Positions 17,684 through 29,115 of a stretch of 61,594 nt of DNA are shown here, one piece after another. The notes under the pieces were generated by a model, which saw nothing but the letters and a program-made list of their open reading frames with translations, had not been told where the DNA came from and did not search any database. Within the stretch, counting starts at the first letter, position 1. Each line of letters begins with the position of its first letter. The stretch comes from Bizionia saleffrena (GTDB lineage: Bacteria; Bacteroidota; Bacteroidia; Flavobacteriales; Flavobacteriaceae): the NCBI RefSeq assembly GCF_008086175.1, contig NZ_VSKM01000017.1, positions 1 to 61,594 on the forward strand, written 5' to 3'. The translations under genes were made by a program, and so were the position numbers.

Positions 17684-18484
17684 ATGAAAAACTATTTGGG
17701 TATTGTATTATTAATGATGACTTTTATGGGTTGTAAACAAAAAGAAACGGCTCCTGAAAAGGTTCAGCCTACACCGGAAGTTGAAATAAAAGAAGATAAA
17801 TCATTTCCTGAAGATATAGCGAAAGTATTTGAAGCGCATGGCGGATTGGATCATTGGAAAACAATGCAGTCTGTTGAGTTTACTATGAGAAAACCAGGCG
17901 GAGATGAAGTGACGCGTACCAATTTAAACTCTAGAGAATCGTTAATAGAAGCAGAAAATTATGTTATTGGTTTCGATGGTGAAGCGGTTTGGTTTTTAAA
18001 TAGAACAGAAGAAGAATACAAAGGCTATGCACCTAAATTTTACTACAATTTAATGTTCTATTTTTATGCTATGCCTTTTGTTTTGGCCGACGATGGTATT
18101 GTTTTTAGCGCTGCTAAAGCTATAGAATTTGAAGGTGTAACCTATCCAGGTATCAAAATTGCTTACGAAAATGGAGTAGGGGAGTCTCCCGACGATGAAT
18201 ACGTTTTATACTACCACCCAGAAACATTTAAAATGGAATGGTTAGGGTATACGGTAACCTATTTCTCTAAAGAAAAAACCAAAGAGTTTCATTTGAAAAA
18301 ATATAATAAATGGGAGGAAGTTGAAGGTGTGTTGCTGCCAACAGAAATGGTTAACTACGAGTTTTTTAACAATCAACCTATAAACCCTGTAAGAACGACA
18401 GCGATTTTTAACGCAAAATTATCTAAGGAAGCTCTTGATGTTACTAGGTTCTCTAAACCAGAAAATGCAACTTTCGTTGAATAA
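17684..18484 (+). CDS. DUF6503-like lipoprotein
   Basis: 266 residues. Signal peptide and lipobox ending at Cys17 (FMGCKQ), then a Pro/Glu/Lys-rich linker. The body resembles DUF6503: an AHGGLDHWKTMQSVEFTM start, VIGFDGEAVWFL, YYHPETFKMEWLGY, LPTEMVNYEFF. This is a single-domain beta-rich fold similar to lipoprotein carriers such as LolA/LolB in general plan, but no function is established. Monocistronic, with a strong terminator after it. Confidence 0.78.
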   Translation: MKNYLGIVLLMMTFMGCKQKETAPEKVQPTPEVEIKEDKSFPEDIAKVFEAHGGLDHWKTMQSVEFTMRKPGGDEVTRTNLNSRESLIEAENYVIGFDGEAVWFLNRTEEEYKGYAPKFYYNLMFYFYAMPFVLADDGIVFSAAKAIEFEGVTYPGIKIAYENGVGESPDDEYVLYYHPETFKMEWLGYTVTYFSKEKTKEFHLKKYNKWEEVEGVLLPTEMVNYEFFNNQPINPVRTTAIFNAKLSKEALDVTRFSKPENATFVE

Positions 18485-18504
18485 ATTTCGAAAACACACA
18501 TATT

Positions 18505-18535
18505 AAAAAGGCGGCCAATTGGCCGCCTTTTTTTT
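18505..18535 (+). terminator. Terminator after the DUF6503 gene
   Basis: AAAAAGGCGGCC (18505-18516) pairs perfectly with GGCCGCCTTTTT across an AATT loop, followed by more T. Confidence 0.9.
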
Positions 18536-18587
18536 AATTACTGCATAGATTAATCTATTTATTTACTTGTGTTATAACACTAAATAT

Positions 18588-19892
18588 CTAGTTATTGTCC
18601 TTGTATTTATTACTGTAACGTTCGTACAATTCGGTTTGGTGAGATTTTAAAATAACATCTCGACCTTGAATGTACGCTTTATCTATTTTGTTGGTTCTCA
18701 TATCTAGAGCGTCGCCTTCACTTATAAAAAAAGTTGCGTCTTTACCAACTTCTAAAGACCCCACTGTATCGTCAATGCCTAATATTTTAGCCGTGTTTAA
18801 CGTAATTAAGCTTAGCGCTTTTTCTTTATCTAAACCGTATGCAGCGCAAGTTCCCGCTAGAAAAGGCAAATTTCTTGTGTTCATTCGTTCCATACCTCCA
18901 GAGTTTTCTAAGCCCACTAATACACCATCTTTAACCAAGCGATTTGCTAAAGTAAATGGTAAATCGTAATCGTCGTCGTCGTTATTCGGTCGACTATGAA
19001 CGCGTTGTAAAAGCACCGGGATATTATGTTTCACTAAAAGGTTAGACACTAAATGCGCCTCGTTACCTCCAACAATAACAAGTTTTTTAATGTTGTTGGC
19101 AGTTTTAAAATTAATAGCATCTGTAATTCCTTTTTCATTATCTACGTGTACATACAACGTTTTTTTGCCAGTGACCACGCCGTTTAACGCTTCAAAAGGT
19201 AAATGTCTTGAGGTGTTTTTTCCAATTTGGTAGACTGCATTTTCGTTGAAGTAAGTAGTAAGCTCATCCACTTGATTATTGTATTCTTTATTTTCTTTTA
19301 AAGTGGCTGGCTCACCTAACCACCAACGGCCGCGAGAAAACGGATTTGGCCAGTTTAAATGGATACCATCATCTTCTTTAATTACGGCATCTTCCCAGTT
19401 CCAGGCGTCAAATTGTACGACCGATGAAGTTCCTGAAATTCGTCCGCCTCTAGGTGTTATCTGCCCCATTAACACACCGTTAATTCGCATAGATTCTACC
19501 ACTTTCGATTCTGTGTTATACGCGATTATACTACGAATATGCGGATTCATTTTACCCACTTCGTCCTGGTCTTCAGTCGCTCTTACGGCATCAATTTCTA
19601 CCAATCCTAAAGTGGAATTTGGGGCAATAAATCCTGGGTAAATGTGTTTCCCTTTAGCGTTAATAATCGTGCCTTGTCTCGCCGTTTCAGTTAGCGCGCT
19701 GCCTACAAAAGTTAGTTTTCCTTCGGTAAATATAATTAAGGCATTGTCTATAACTTCACCATTTCCTATATGTGCGGTGCCGCCTTCAATAGAAATGGCC
19801 TGTGTCTGCTTTGGTGCGGGGGTTTGTTGAGCGAGTAGTATTGTTGAAAAAAATAGTGCTACACCGAGTAATTTATATTTTAATAATGTCAT
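18588..19892 (-). CDS. Amidohydrolase-fold protein lacking the HxH metal site
   Basis: 434 residues with a signal peptide (1-21, LLAQ), so periplasmic. The amidohydrolase frame is clear: an N-terminal beta domain (GGTAHIGNGEVIDNALIIFTEGK), the GKHIYPGFI strand, and the C-terminal LITLNTAKILGIDDTVGSLEVGKDATFFI. Where active members have HxH after PGFID, this protein has APNSTLG, and the catalytic Asp segment near GLENSGGM is also altered. It is therefore probably a pseudoenzyme, perhaps a partner of the neighbouring 1002-residue protein, which it follows by 35 bases in the same direction (inference). Confidence 0.82.
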   Translation of the reverse strand: MTLLKYKLLGVALFFSTILLAQQTPAPKQTQAISIEGGTAHIGNGEVIDNALIIFTEGKLTFVGSALTETARQGTIINAKGKHIYPGFIAPNSTLGLVEIDAVRATEDQDEVGKMNPHIRSIIAYNTESKVVESMRINGVLMGQITPRGGRISGTSSVVQFDAWNWEDAVIKEDDGIHLNWPNPFSRGRWWLGEPATLKENKEYNNQVDELTTYFNENAVYQIGKNTSRHLPFEALNGVVTGKKTLYVHVDNEKGITDAINFKTANNIKKLVIVGGNEAHLVSNLLVKHNIPVLLQRVHSRPNNDDDDYDLPFTLANRLVKDGVLVGLENSGGMERMNTRNLPFLAGTCAAYGLDKEKALSLITLNTAKILGIDDTVGSLEVGKDATFFISEGDALDMRTNKIDKAYIQGRDVILKSHQTELYERYSNKYKDNN

Positions 19893-19927
19893 AACGTGTC
19901 TGTTTTAAAAGTATTGAGAATTTGATG

Positions 19928-22936
<3,009 letters not shown>

Positions 22937-23031
22937 AAGTTAGTGAGATAAAGTTTTAAAAGTTTTAAAGATAAGATTCTGTAGTTACTAAACACAAAGC
23001 AAACTTAATTTAACGTTTGTCTTTTATATTG

Positions 23032-24099
23032 TTATAGTGTTTTATTTTTAAAATAGTTAACTATTAAAGCGACGACATAGCTATAGCTGTCCATTCCCCC
23101 TTCTTGGTTATTGGCTTCCAAGTAGGTGTTATAGGTTTTTCGAAATACGGGTTCTGTTGGGTTTTTATGCGCCTCCCAAAAATCGCGCACCTCTTGGTAA
23201 TTTTTTAATACGCCTGTGTTTAAGGTCACTAATAACTCCTTATACAGTGCTGGATCTCGTCTATAGATTTCGTGTAAACAATGGCGTAAACCAAAGGCAA
23301 AACCGCAATATCTAAAATACAAATCGCTATGTGAAGTCGTTGCCAAACACGCCATAAAATTAGCTTCGTTTTCTGCGGCATAGCCTAACTGGTGGCCAAT
23401 TTCGTGCGAAGCCGTTGTAGAGAATTTAAATTCTGGAATTAAACCATCGACTTGCGCTTCGTTGGTTAACGGATTTAAATACCCGCTAAAACCCATATAG
23501 GTTAGCGGCAAACTAAATAATGAGGTTTTAATCGATTCGCCTTTATATTCTAAATGTGGATATTTTTCTTTTAAAACAGAATAGCCTTCGGGAACCATCT
23601 TAAGAATGGTTGCTTTGGAGTACGGACTTTCAACGCGAATAGAGTCGTTGTTAGTGAGTTCCAAATGCAGTGCATTCGTTTTATTAATCAGTTTTTTTGT
23701 AACATCCACTAAAGCTTCAGTGGTGTATTCGGCTTCTAAATTTAAGCTGTTATGAAGCGGTAGTCGGTAGTAATTTAATCCCCAAAACAAATGAAAACTA
23801 ATATAAATAATGGAAACAGCGGCAAAAATATCTATCAACCAATTTTTAAAATCTGAAACTACCCGCCTACGGTTTATAAGTAACCAACGCATAATAAATA
23901 GAATTCCGAAACCGTAAACCAAATCACCAAAAGAAAAAGGAATCCATCCTAAAAAGTAACGAAAAAACCGAGAGATAAAGGGGTACAAACCGGTACTGTA
24001 AATGACTTCGATGATACCTGGGAAATAAGCCGCCGCTTTAACGCCAATAATAGCAGGAATGAGTAATAAAGCGACGAGGAGTTTATTGTTTTTAAGCAT
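23032..24099 (-). CDS. DUF3810 membrane protein with HExxH motif
   Basis: 355 residues. Three or so membrane segments fill the first 110 residues (LLVALLLIPAIIGV, FGDLVYGFGILFIMRWLL, WLIDIFAAVSIIYISF). The soluble part contains HEIGHQLGYAAENEANFMA (about 233-251), a zinc-protease-like HExxH with a following Glu that could be the third ligand. This is the DUF3810 family of Bacteroidota, whose substrate is not established. Divergent from pepD. Confidence 0.83.
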   Translation of the reverse strand: MLKNNKLLVALLLIPAIIGVKAAAYFPGIIEVIYSTGLYPFISRFFRYFLGWIPFSFGDLVYGFGILFIMRWLLINRRRVVSDFKNWLIDIFAAVSIIYISFHLFWGLNYYRLPLHNSLNLEAEYTTEALVDVTKKLINKTNALHLELTNNDSIRVESPYSKATILKMVPEGYSVLKEKYPHLEYKGESIKTSLFSLPLTYMGFSGYLNPLTNEAQVDGLIPEFKFSTTASHEIGHQLGYAAENEANFMACLATTSHSDLYFRYCGFAFGLRHCLHEIYRRDPALYKELLVTLNTGVLKNYQEVRDFWEAHKNPTEPVFRKTYNTYLEANNQEGGMDSYSYVVALIVNYFKNKTL

Positions 24100-24144
24100 A
24101 TTTCAAATTTAAGAAAATGTTTACATAATTGCTATTCTATTAAT

Positions 24145-24152
24145 TACCTTTG
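24145..24152 (+). promoter_or_regulatory. Candidate -7 box for pepD
   Basis: TACCTTTG, 22 bases before the pepD ATG. No TTG at the standard spacing. Confidence 0.45.
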
Positions 24153-24174
24153 TAAAACTAAAAAAAATATAGAA

Positions 24175-25635
24175 ATGAATACTGAAATTAGAGCATTAGA
24201 GCCACAAGAACTTTGGAACAAATTTGCAGATTTAAATGCGGTACCTAGACCTTCAAAAAAGGAGGAACGTGTTATTGCATTTATTAAAGACTTTGGCGCT
24301 AAATTAGGTTTAGAAACTATAGAAGACGAAGTTGGAAATGTAATTATTAAAAAACCAGCAACTTCAGGAATGGAAGATCATGTGGCTATTGTATTACAGT
24401 CGCATTTAGATATGGTGCACCAAAAGAATGCAGATACCGATTTTGATTTCGATACTCAAGGAATCGAAATGCACATTGATGGTGACTGGGTTCGTGCAAA
24501 AGGAACCACTTTAGGGGCCGATAACGGACTAGGAGTAGCGACAATAATGGCTATTTTAGAAAGTAAAACGATTGAGCATCCTGCTATTGAAGCGTTATTT
24601 ACCATAGACGAAGAAACAGGAATGACGGGGGCAAAGGGTTTAAAAGGCGGATTGCTTACTGGCGGTATTTTATTAAACTTAGATACTGAGGAAGATGACG
24701 AAATAGGAGTAGGTTGTGCTGGAGGTGTAGATGTTACTGCAACACGAACGTACACCGAAGAGGAAACACCAGAATTTAAAACAGGATATACTGTTACAGT
24801 AATAGGATTGCAGGGTGGACACTCTGGAATGGATATTCATAAAGGATTTGGAAACGCAAACAAAATTATGAACCGTTTATTATTTGATGGATTCGAAAAT
24901 TTCGGCTTAAGAATTTCTGAAATTAATGGCGGTAGTTTACGTAATGCTATTCCTAGAGAAAGCAATGCCACTGTTGTTATAGATGCCATACACGAAGAAG
25001 TGTTTGTTGCAGAGATGGAAGAATTAGCAACGACTATTAAAGCGGAGCTAAAAACAATGGAGCCGGATTTACAAATTGTTGTTTCTGCGTGCGAGACACC
25101 AGAAAAAATGATGGATTTAGGAGTTCAGGAAGGATTAACACGCGCTATTTATGCGGCAGTAAACGGTGTGTTTAGAATGAGTGCTGATATTCCTGATTTG
25201 GTAGAAACGTCCAACAATATCGCTAGAGTAGTAGTGAAGGATGGAAACATTAAAATTGCGTGTTTAACACGTAGCTCGGTAGAAAGTTCTAAAATAGATT
25301 TGGCAAACACTTTACGTGCTGCTTTTGAATTAACAGGATGTGAGGTAGAATTTTCTGGAGATTACCCAGGATGGGCTCCAAATATGGAGTCTTCAATTCT
25401 TAAAGTTTTAGATGTTTTATACGAAAAAATGAATGGCGAAAAAGCACACGTTGCTGCTTGTCACGCAGGTTTAGAATGTGGAATATTAGGACAGAATTAT
25501 CCAGAAATGGAAATGATTAGTTTTGGTCCCACTATTAGAGGAGCACACTCTCCAGATGAGCGAGCTAGTATTTCTTCAGCACAAAAATACTGGAAGTTTG
25601 TATTAGAGATTTTAAAGAATATTCCTAAAAAATAA
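24175..25635 (+). CDS. pepD: Beta-Ala-His (Xaa-His) dipeptidase, M20C
   Basis: 486 residues, as in E. coli PepD. Cytoplasmic: no signal peptide. Seen: LNAVPRPSKKEE near the N-terminus, metal ligands LQSHLDMVH (His77, Asp79), GADNGLGVA (metal-bridging Asp), TIDEETGMTGA (catalytic Glu-Glu), and HAGLECGIL and GAHSPDE near the C-terminus. Known: it cleaves dipeptides such as carnosine-type Xaa-His and supports peptide use. Monocistronic, with its own promoter and terminator. Confidence 0.92.
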   Translation: MNTEIRALEPQELWNKFADLNAVPRPSKKEERVIAFIKDFGAKLGLETIEDEVGNVIIKKPATSGMEDHVAIVLQSHLDMVHQKNADTDFDFDTQGIEMHIDGDWVRAKGTTLGADNGLGVATIMAILESKTIEHPAIEALFTIDEETGMTGAKGLKGGLLTGGILLNLDTEEDDEIGVGCAGGVDVTATRTYTEEETPEFKTGYTVTVIGLQGGHSGMDIHKGFGNANKIMNRLLFDGFENFGLRISEINGGSLRNAIPRESNATVVIDAIHEEVFVAEMEELATTIKAELKTMEPDLQIVVSACETPEKMMDLGVQEGLTRAIYAAVNGVFRMSADIPDLVETSNNIARVVVKDGNIKIACLTRSSVESSKIDLANTLRAAFELTGCEVEFSGDYPGWAPNMESSILKVLDVLYEKMNGEKAHVAACHAGLECGILGQNYPEMEMISFGPTIRGAHSPDERASISSAQKYWKFVLEILKNIPKK

Positions 25636-25692
25636 TTCTGAAACTAACGCGTTGAAGAATCACAATTAAGAATAACACTATAAGTAAAAATG

Positions 25693-25719
25693 AAAGCCTG
25701 CGTAATGCAGGCTTTTTTT
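25693..25719 (+). terminator. Terminator of pepD
   Basis: AAAGCCTGC (25693-25701) pairs with GCAGGCTTT (25707-25715), followed by T residues. Confidence 0.88.
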
Positions 25720-25766
25720 ATGGACGCCTTTTAAATAGTGAATAAAACCTTAGTTATAGAAACCAA

Positions 25767-25792
25767 AAAAACCTTCATCTCTGAAGGTTTTT
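25767..25792 (-). terminator. Terminator of the DHH-gldI-PPIase unit
   Basis: AAAAACCTTCA (25767-25777) pairs perfectly with TGAAGGTTTTT (25782-25792). On the minus strand it follows the PPIase stop codon with a T run. Confidence 0.85.
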
Positions 25793-25814
25793 AATAGTAT
25801 TTAATTGGTTCCGA

Positions 25815-26948
25815 TTATTCTTTAATAGAAACAATTTCTAAATCGAAAACTAAATCTGAGTTAGGAGGAATGATTCTTCCAGCACCACGAGCGCCGTATC
25901 CTAAAGTGGCAGGAATAAAAGCTCTTGCTTTATCTCCAACTTTCATATTTAACATCGCTTCTCTAAATCCTGGGATTAAAGTTGCTGTTTCATTATAAAT
26001 CATTGGGAACGGTTGGTACCCGTTTTGTGCATCTCTTTTCTCGTCGTAAGTACCATATTCTTTAGCCACTTCAGCATCACTTGTATCAAATAATGTTCCA
26101 TCAGCTAAATAACCTGAATAGGCAATTACTACTTTGTCTGTCATCTGTGGTTCAACCCCGCTACCTTCACTGGTCATAGTCATTCCTAATCCCGAAGGAA
26201 ATGTTTTCATATCTGCTTTTAACGCTTCATTTTTTTCTATAAAATTAGCTTTAGCTTTTTCTAATTTTTCGGCAGCTTCTTTATTTTCTTTTTCTAAATC
26301 AATAAAATAAGTATTAAAGACTTTAGGAGCATCAAATTGTTTCGCGTCGTTACCTTTTCTAATAATATTTAACGCTTCAATTACAACATCCTTTTCTGGC
26401 TTATCTCCACGTATGGTTTTTACATTCGAGATACTGTCTTGCACATTTAAACCAAGTACTAATTCGCCAAAAACAGTGTGTTTAGGGTCTAGTTGGGGTG
26501 TTGGTTTTTCAGTAATAAAAAACTGAGAACCGTTTGTTGCTGGTCCCGAGTTTGCCATAGATAACATACCAGGCTTATCGTGTTTAGCCGAGTTAATTTC
26601 ATCTTTGAATTTATAACCTGGATTACCAGATCCACTTGCTGTTGGATCTCCACCTTGAATCATAAAATCGTTTATAACTCTATGGAATGTGGTACCGTTG
26701 TAGAATTTTAAACCTGCATAAGTAGAATCTACTTTAGTGTTTGTTCCTTCGGCTAACGATACAAAGTTAGCCACCGTAACAGGAGCTAAATCGTAGTATA
26801 ATTTACCAACCATAGTTCCTTTATTGGTTACAAATTCTGCGTAAAGGCCATCTTCTAAATCTGGATATTTATTTTCTTGGCAAGAAGACGTTAGCGTTGC
26901 TATTAAAGCTAGAATAAAAATTTTCATCGTTTGTTTAAGTGTATTCAT
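25815..26948 (-). CDS. Peptidyl-prolyl isomerase lipoprotein, cyclophilin plus FKBP domains
   Basis: 377 residues. Signal peptide with lipobox at SSC (MKIFILALIATLTSSC); the annotated start (MNTLKQT) could be replaced by the Met at residue 8. Cyclophilin-type domain (about 35-195): APVTVANFVSLAEG, FYNGTTFHRVINDFMIQGGD, NGSQFFIT, HTVFGEL. A helical linker rich in Lys/Glu (about 200-250) precedes an FKBP domain (about 265-377): VVIAYSGYLADGTLFDTS, LIPGFREAMLNMKVGDKARAFIP, GYGARG, LVFDLEIVSI. Both domains look catalytic. Known: folding helper in the periplasm. It follows gldI by 10 bases. Confidence 0.9.
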   Translation of the reverse strand: MNTLKQTMKIFILALIATLTSSCQENKYPDLEDGLYAEFVTNKGTMVGKLYYDLAPVTVANFVSLAEGTNTKVDSTYAGLKFYNGTTFHRVINDFMIQGGDPTASGSGNPGYKFKDEINSAKHDKPGMLSMANSGPATNGSQFFITEKPTPQLDPKHTVFGELVLGLNVQDSISNVKTIRGDKPEKDVVIEALNIIRKGNDAKQFDAPKVFNTYFIDLEKENKEAAEKLEKAKANFIEKNEALKADMKTFPSGLGMTMTSEGSGVEPQMTDKVVIAYSGYLADGTLFDTSDAEVAKEYGTYDEKRDAQNGYQPFPMIYNETATLIPGFREAMLNMKVGDKARAFIPATLGYGARGAGRIIPPNSDLVFDLEIVSIKE

Positions 26949-26958
26949 CGTTTAAAAA

Positions 26959-27495
26959 TTATTTTTTTATTATTGTGTTAATTGTTACTTCGCAAACTAT
27001 AGGTAGGTTTCTACCTATTTTATTGTCATCGCCATAATAGCCGTATGCCATTTGGGAAGGGAATATAAATTTTATGGTTTCGGTTGCTTTCATAAGCTTC
27101 AGTCCTGTTCTTAAACCTTTAAATAACTCCTCTTGATCCATCGCGTAATTGCGGGTCTTTAAGTTTTCTTTGGAATAAATGGTACTGCCGTCTAAACGCG
27201 ATACATCATAATTAAAGTTGATAATATCGCCAAAATCTGGTGTTTCTAAACTATCGTTGTCGACCTTATTAATATAGGTGTACCAAAAGCCATTTTCTGA
27301 AGATATATACTCTTCATTTGGAAATTCGCTAATAATAGCCTGAATTTGTTCTTTTTCTTGATTGTATAAATTAATGTTTCGTTGCACCGATTCGTTTATG
27401 AAAGAGCCTGTTTTAACGCTAATTGGTTTGCGGGCTTCTGGCGATTTACACGAGAAGGCGAGGAGTAATAAAACTGGTAAAAAAAGTTTATTCAT
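26959..27495 (-). CDS. gldI: Gliding motility-associated FKBP-type isomerase lipoprotein GldI
   Basis: 178 residues. Lipobox at FSCKS (Cys16). A helical N-terminal region (about 35-55, NLYNQEKEQIQAII) is followed by an FKBP domain (about 85-178): DIINFNYDVSRLDGSTIYS, FKGLRTGLKLMKATETIKFIFPS, YGYYGD, LPIVCEVTI. It fits GldI, needed for gliding in Flavobacterium johnsoniae, where it is thought to help fold secretion or motility proteins. The 5' end overlaps the DHH gene by 8 bases. Presence of GldI with SprF/PorP-type proteins suggests a T9SS-positive, possibly gliding organism. Confidence 0.85.
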   Translation of the reverse strand: MNKLFLPVLLLLAFSCKSPEARKPISVKTGSFINESVQRNINLYNQEKEQIQAIISEFPNEEYISSENGFWYTYINKVDNDSLETPDFGDIINFNYDVSRLDGSTIYSKENLKTRNYAMDQEELFKGLRTGLKLMKATETIKFIFPSQMAYGYYGDDNKIGRNLPIVCEVTINTIIKK

Positions 27496-28507
27496 TGTTT
27501 AAGGCGTTGCTATAGTGGGGTAATATACTAATAAATTTTTCAACTGTTGTTTGTAAATCGGTATCACTTTTACCACCTGCAGCATTGGTGTGGCCACCAC
27601 CGTTAAAGTGTTGCCTCGATAATTCATTAACCGAAAAATCGCCTTTAGAGCGCAACGAGATTTTAATAATACCCTGCTTTTTGTCTTCAATAAAAATAGC
27701 CGCTAATACAATATTGTCTAGAGATAAAGCATAATTAACAAAACCTTCAGTATCTCCTTTTTTATAATCTAAACCTTGTAATTCTTCTTGAGAGAGCGTA
27801 ATATAGGCCGCTCTATATTCTGGTAAAACGTTTAGATTACTTAAAGCACAACCTAATAATTGTAAACGGTTGTAACTATTAGTGTCGTAAACGTTGTTAT
27901 GTATTTGTGTGTTATCGGCACCTTTATCGATGAGGTCTGCTATAATTCTGTGCGTTGTACTGGTGGTAGACCTAAATCGAAACGATCCTGTATCGGTCAT
28001 AATCCCCACGTATAAACACGTAGCAATGTCTTTATCTATAGATTCTAGAGTGTCTAGTTTTTCAAAAAAGTGATATACCATTTCGCAGGTAGAACTCATT
28101 GTGACATCGCTAAAAACGTATTTAGCATAATCGTCGGGCTGCTGGTGGTGATCTATCATTATTTTTAGGCCGTCACTAGCTTTTAGAATCGCTTCCATAT
28201 TACCGGTTCTATGCAATGCATTAAAATCTAACGTAAAAATGATATCGGCATCAGTAATAAACGCATCGCAGTCTGCTTGCTGAGTGTCGTGTTTTAAAAT
28301 ACTACTTTCATTGGGTAGCCATTTTAAAAAATCTGGATAATCGTTGGGCGCAATAACTACAGCGTTATGATTAAGCTTTAAAAGATAATTCAATAGGCCT
28401 AAGGTAGAGCCGATAGCGTCTCCGTCTGGATTTTTATGTGGAATAATCGCTATTTGTTTTGGGGACGCTAGCAATGTTTTAATTTCTAAAATGTCTTGTG
28501 TGCTCAT
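27488..28507 (-). CDS. DHH/DHHA1 phosphoesterase (NrnA-like)
   Basis: 339 residues. DHH domain: IPHKNPDGDAIGSTLG (about 22-37), IFTLDFNALHR, IDHHQQPDD (about 116-124), DTGSFRFRS; then DHHA1 with RQHFNGGGHTNAAGG near the C-terminus. Known: manganese-dependent oligoribonuclease and/or 3'-phosphoadenosine-5'-phosphate (pAp) phosphatase; cyclic-di-AMP hydrolases of the GdpP type have extra PAS/GGDEF parts that are absent here. First gene of a three-gene unit with gldI and the double PPIase. Confidence 0.88.
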   Translation of the reverse strand: MSTQDILEIKTLLASPKQIAIIPHKNPDGDAIGSTLGLLNYLLKLNHNAVVIAPNDYPDFLKWLPNESSILKHDTQQADCDAFITDADIIFTLDFNALHRTGNMEAILKASDGLKIMIDHHQQPDDYAKYVFSDVTMSSTCEMVYHFFEKLDTLESIDKDIATCLYVGIMTDTGSFRFRSTTSTTHRIIADLIDKGADNTQIHNNVYDTNSYNRLQLLGCALSNLNVLPEYRAAYITLSQEELQGLDYKKGDTEGFVNYALSLDNIVLAAIFIEDKKQGIIKISLRSKGDFSVNELSRQHFNGGGHTNAAGGKSDTDLQTTVEKFISILPHYSNALNNE

Positions 28508-28544
28508 AGGGCACGAATATACAATTTTTTAATAACTGAATATA

Positions 28545-28574
28545 TTGTTTTTATTTAGAAATAGATTACTTTTG
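28545..28574 (+). promoter_or_regulatory. Promoter of ndk
   Basis: TTG at 28545-28547, a 19-base spacer, and TACTTTTG at 28567-28574: a full match to the Bacteroidota promoter, with the same spacing as the tRNA-Thr promoter. Confidence 0.75.
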
Positions 28575-28593
28575 CAAAAAATAAAAATAAAAA

Positions 28594-29013
28594 ATGGTAA
28601 CAAACAGAACATTTACAATGCTTAAGCCAGATGCAATTGAAAAAGGGCATATTGGCGCAATCTTAGAAAAAATTAATGCTTCAGGTTTTAGAATTGTAGC
28701 ACTGAAATTAACTGAAATGACCAAGGCTGATGCTGAGACATTTTACGCGGTTCATAACGAAAGACCTTTCTTTGGTGAATTAGTAGAATACATGACTCGT
28801 GGTCCTATTGTAGCTGCAGTTTTAGAAAAAGAAAATGCAGTTGAAGACTTTAGAGCATTAATAGGAGCAACAAATCCTGCAGATGCGGCTGATGGTACTA
28901 TTAGAAAATTATACGCAGCTTCTATTGGAGAAAATGCGGTTCACGGGAGTGATAGCGATGAAAACGTAGCTATTGAAAGTGCTTTTCACTTCTCAGGAAG
29001 AGAATTGTTTTAA
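28594..29013 (+). CDS. ndk: Nucleoside-diphosphate kinase
   Basis: 139 residues, the standard length. Transfers the gamma phosphate between NTPs and NDPs. Seen: [16 protein letters not shown] at the N-terminus, [16 protein letters not shown], and the active-site His117 in [10 protein letters not shown], ending with FHFSGRELF. Monocistronic, with its own promoter and terminator. Confidence 0.95.
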   Translation: MVTNRTFTMLKPDAIEKGHIGAILEKINASGFRIVALKLTEMTKADAETFYAVHNERPFFGELVEYMTRGPIVAAVLEKENAVEDFRALIGATNPADAADGTIRKLYAASIGENAVHGSDSDENVAIESAFHFSGRELF

Positions 29014-29040
29014 GTACTTTATCTTATAAAATATACATTT

Positions 29041-29072
29041 AAGCCTGAATTTAACACCTTTAGGCTTTTTTT
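29041..29072 (+). terminator. Terminator of ndk
   Basis: AAGCCT (29041-29046) pairs with AGGCTT (29062-29067) around a larger internal loop, followed by T residues. Weaker than the other terminators here. Confidence 0.6.
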
Positions 29073-29115
29073 ATGCCCGATAATCAGGTATTTTAGCGAA
29101 ATCAAAAAAAACTCA

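Noticed and set aside
24104-24111. CAAATTTA as promoter of the DUF3810 gene
   Set aside because: It matches the -7 box but is only 5 bases before the ATG, so the transcript would begin at or inside the start codon; probably chance in AT-rich DNA.
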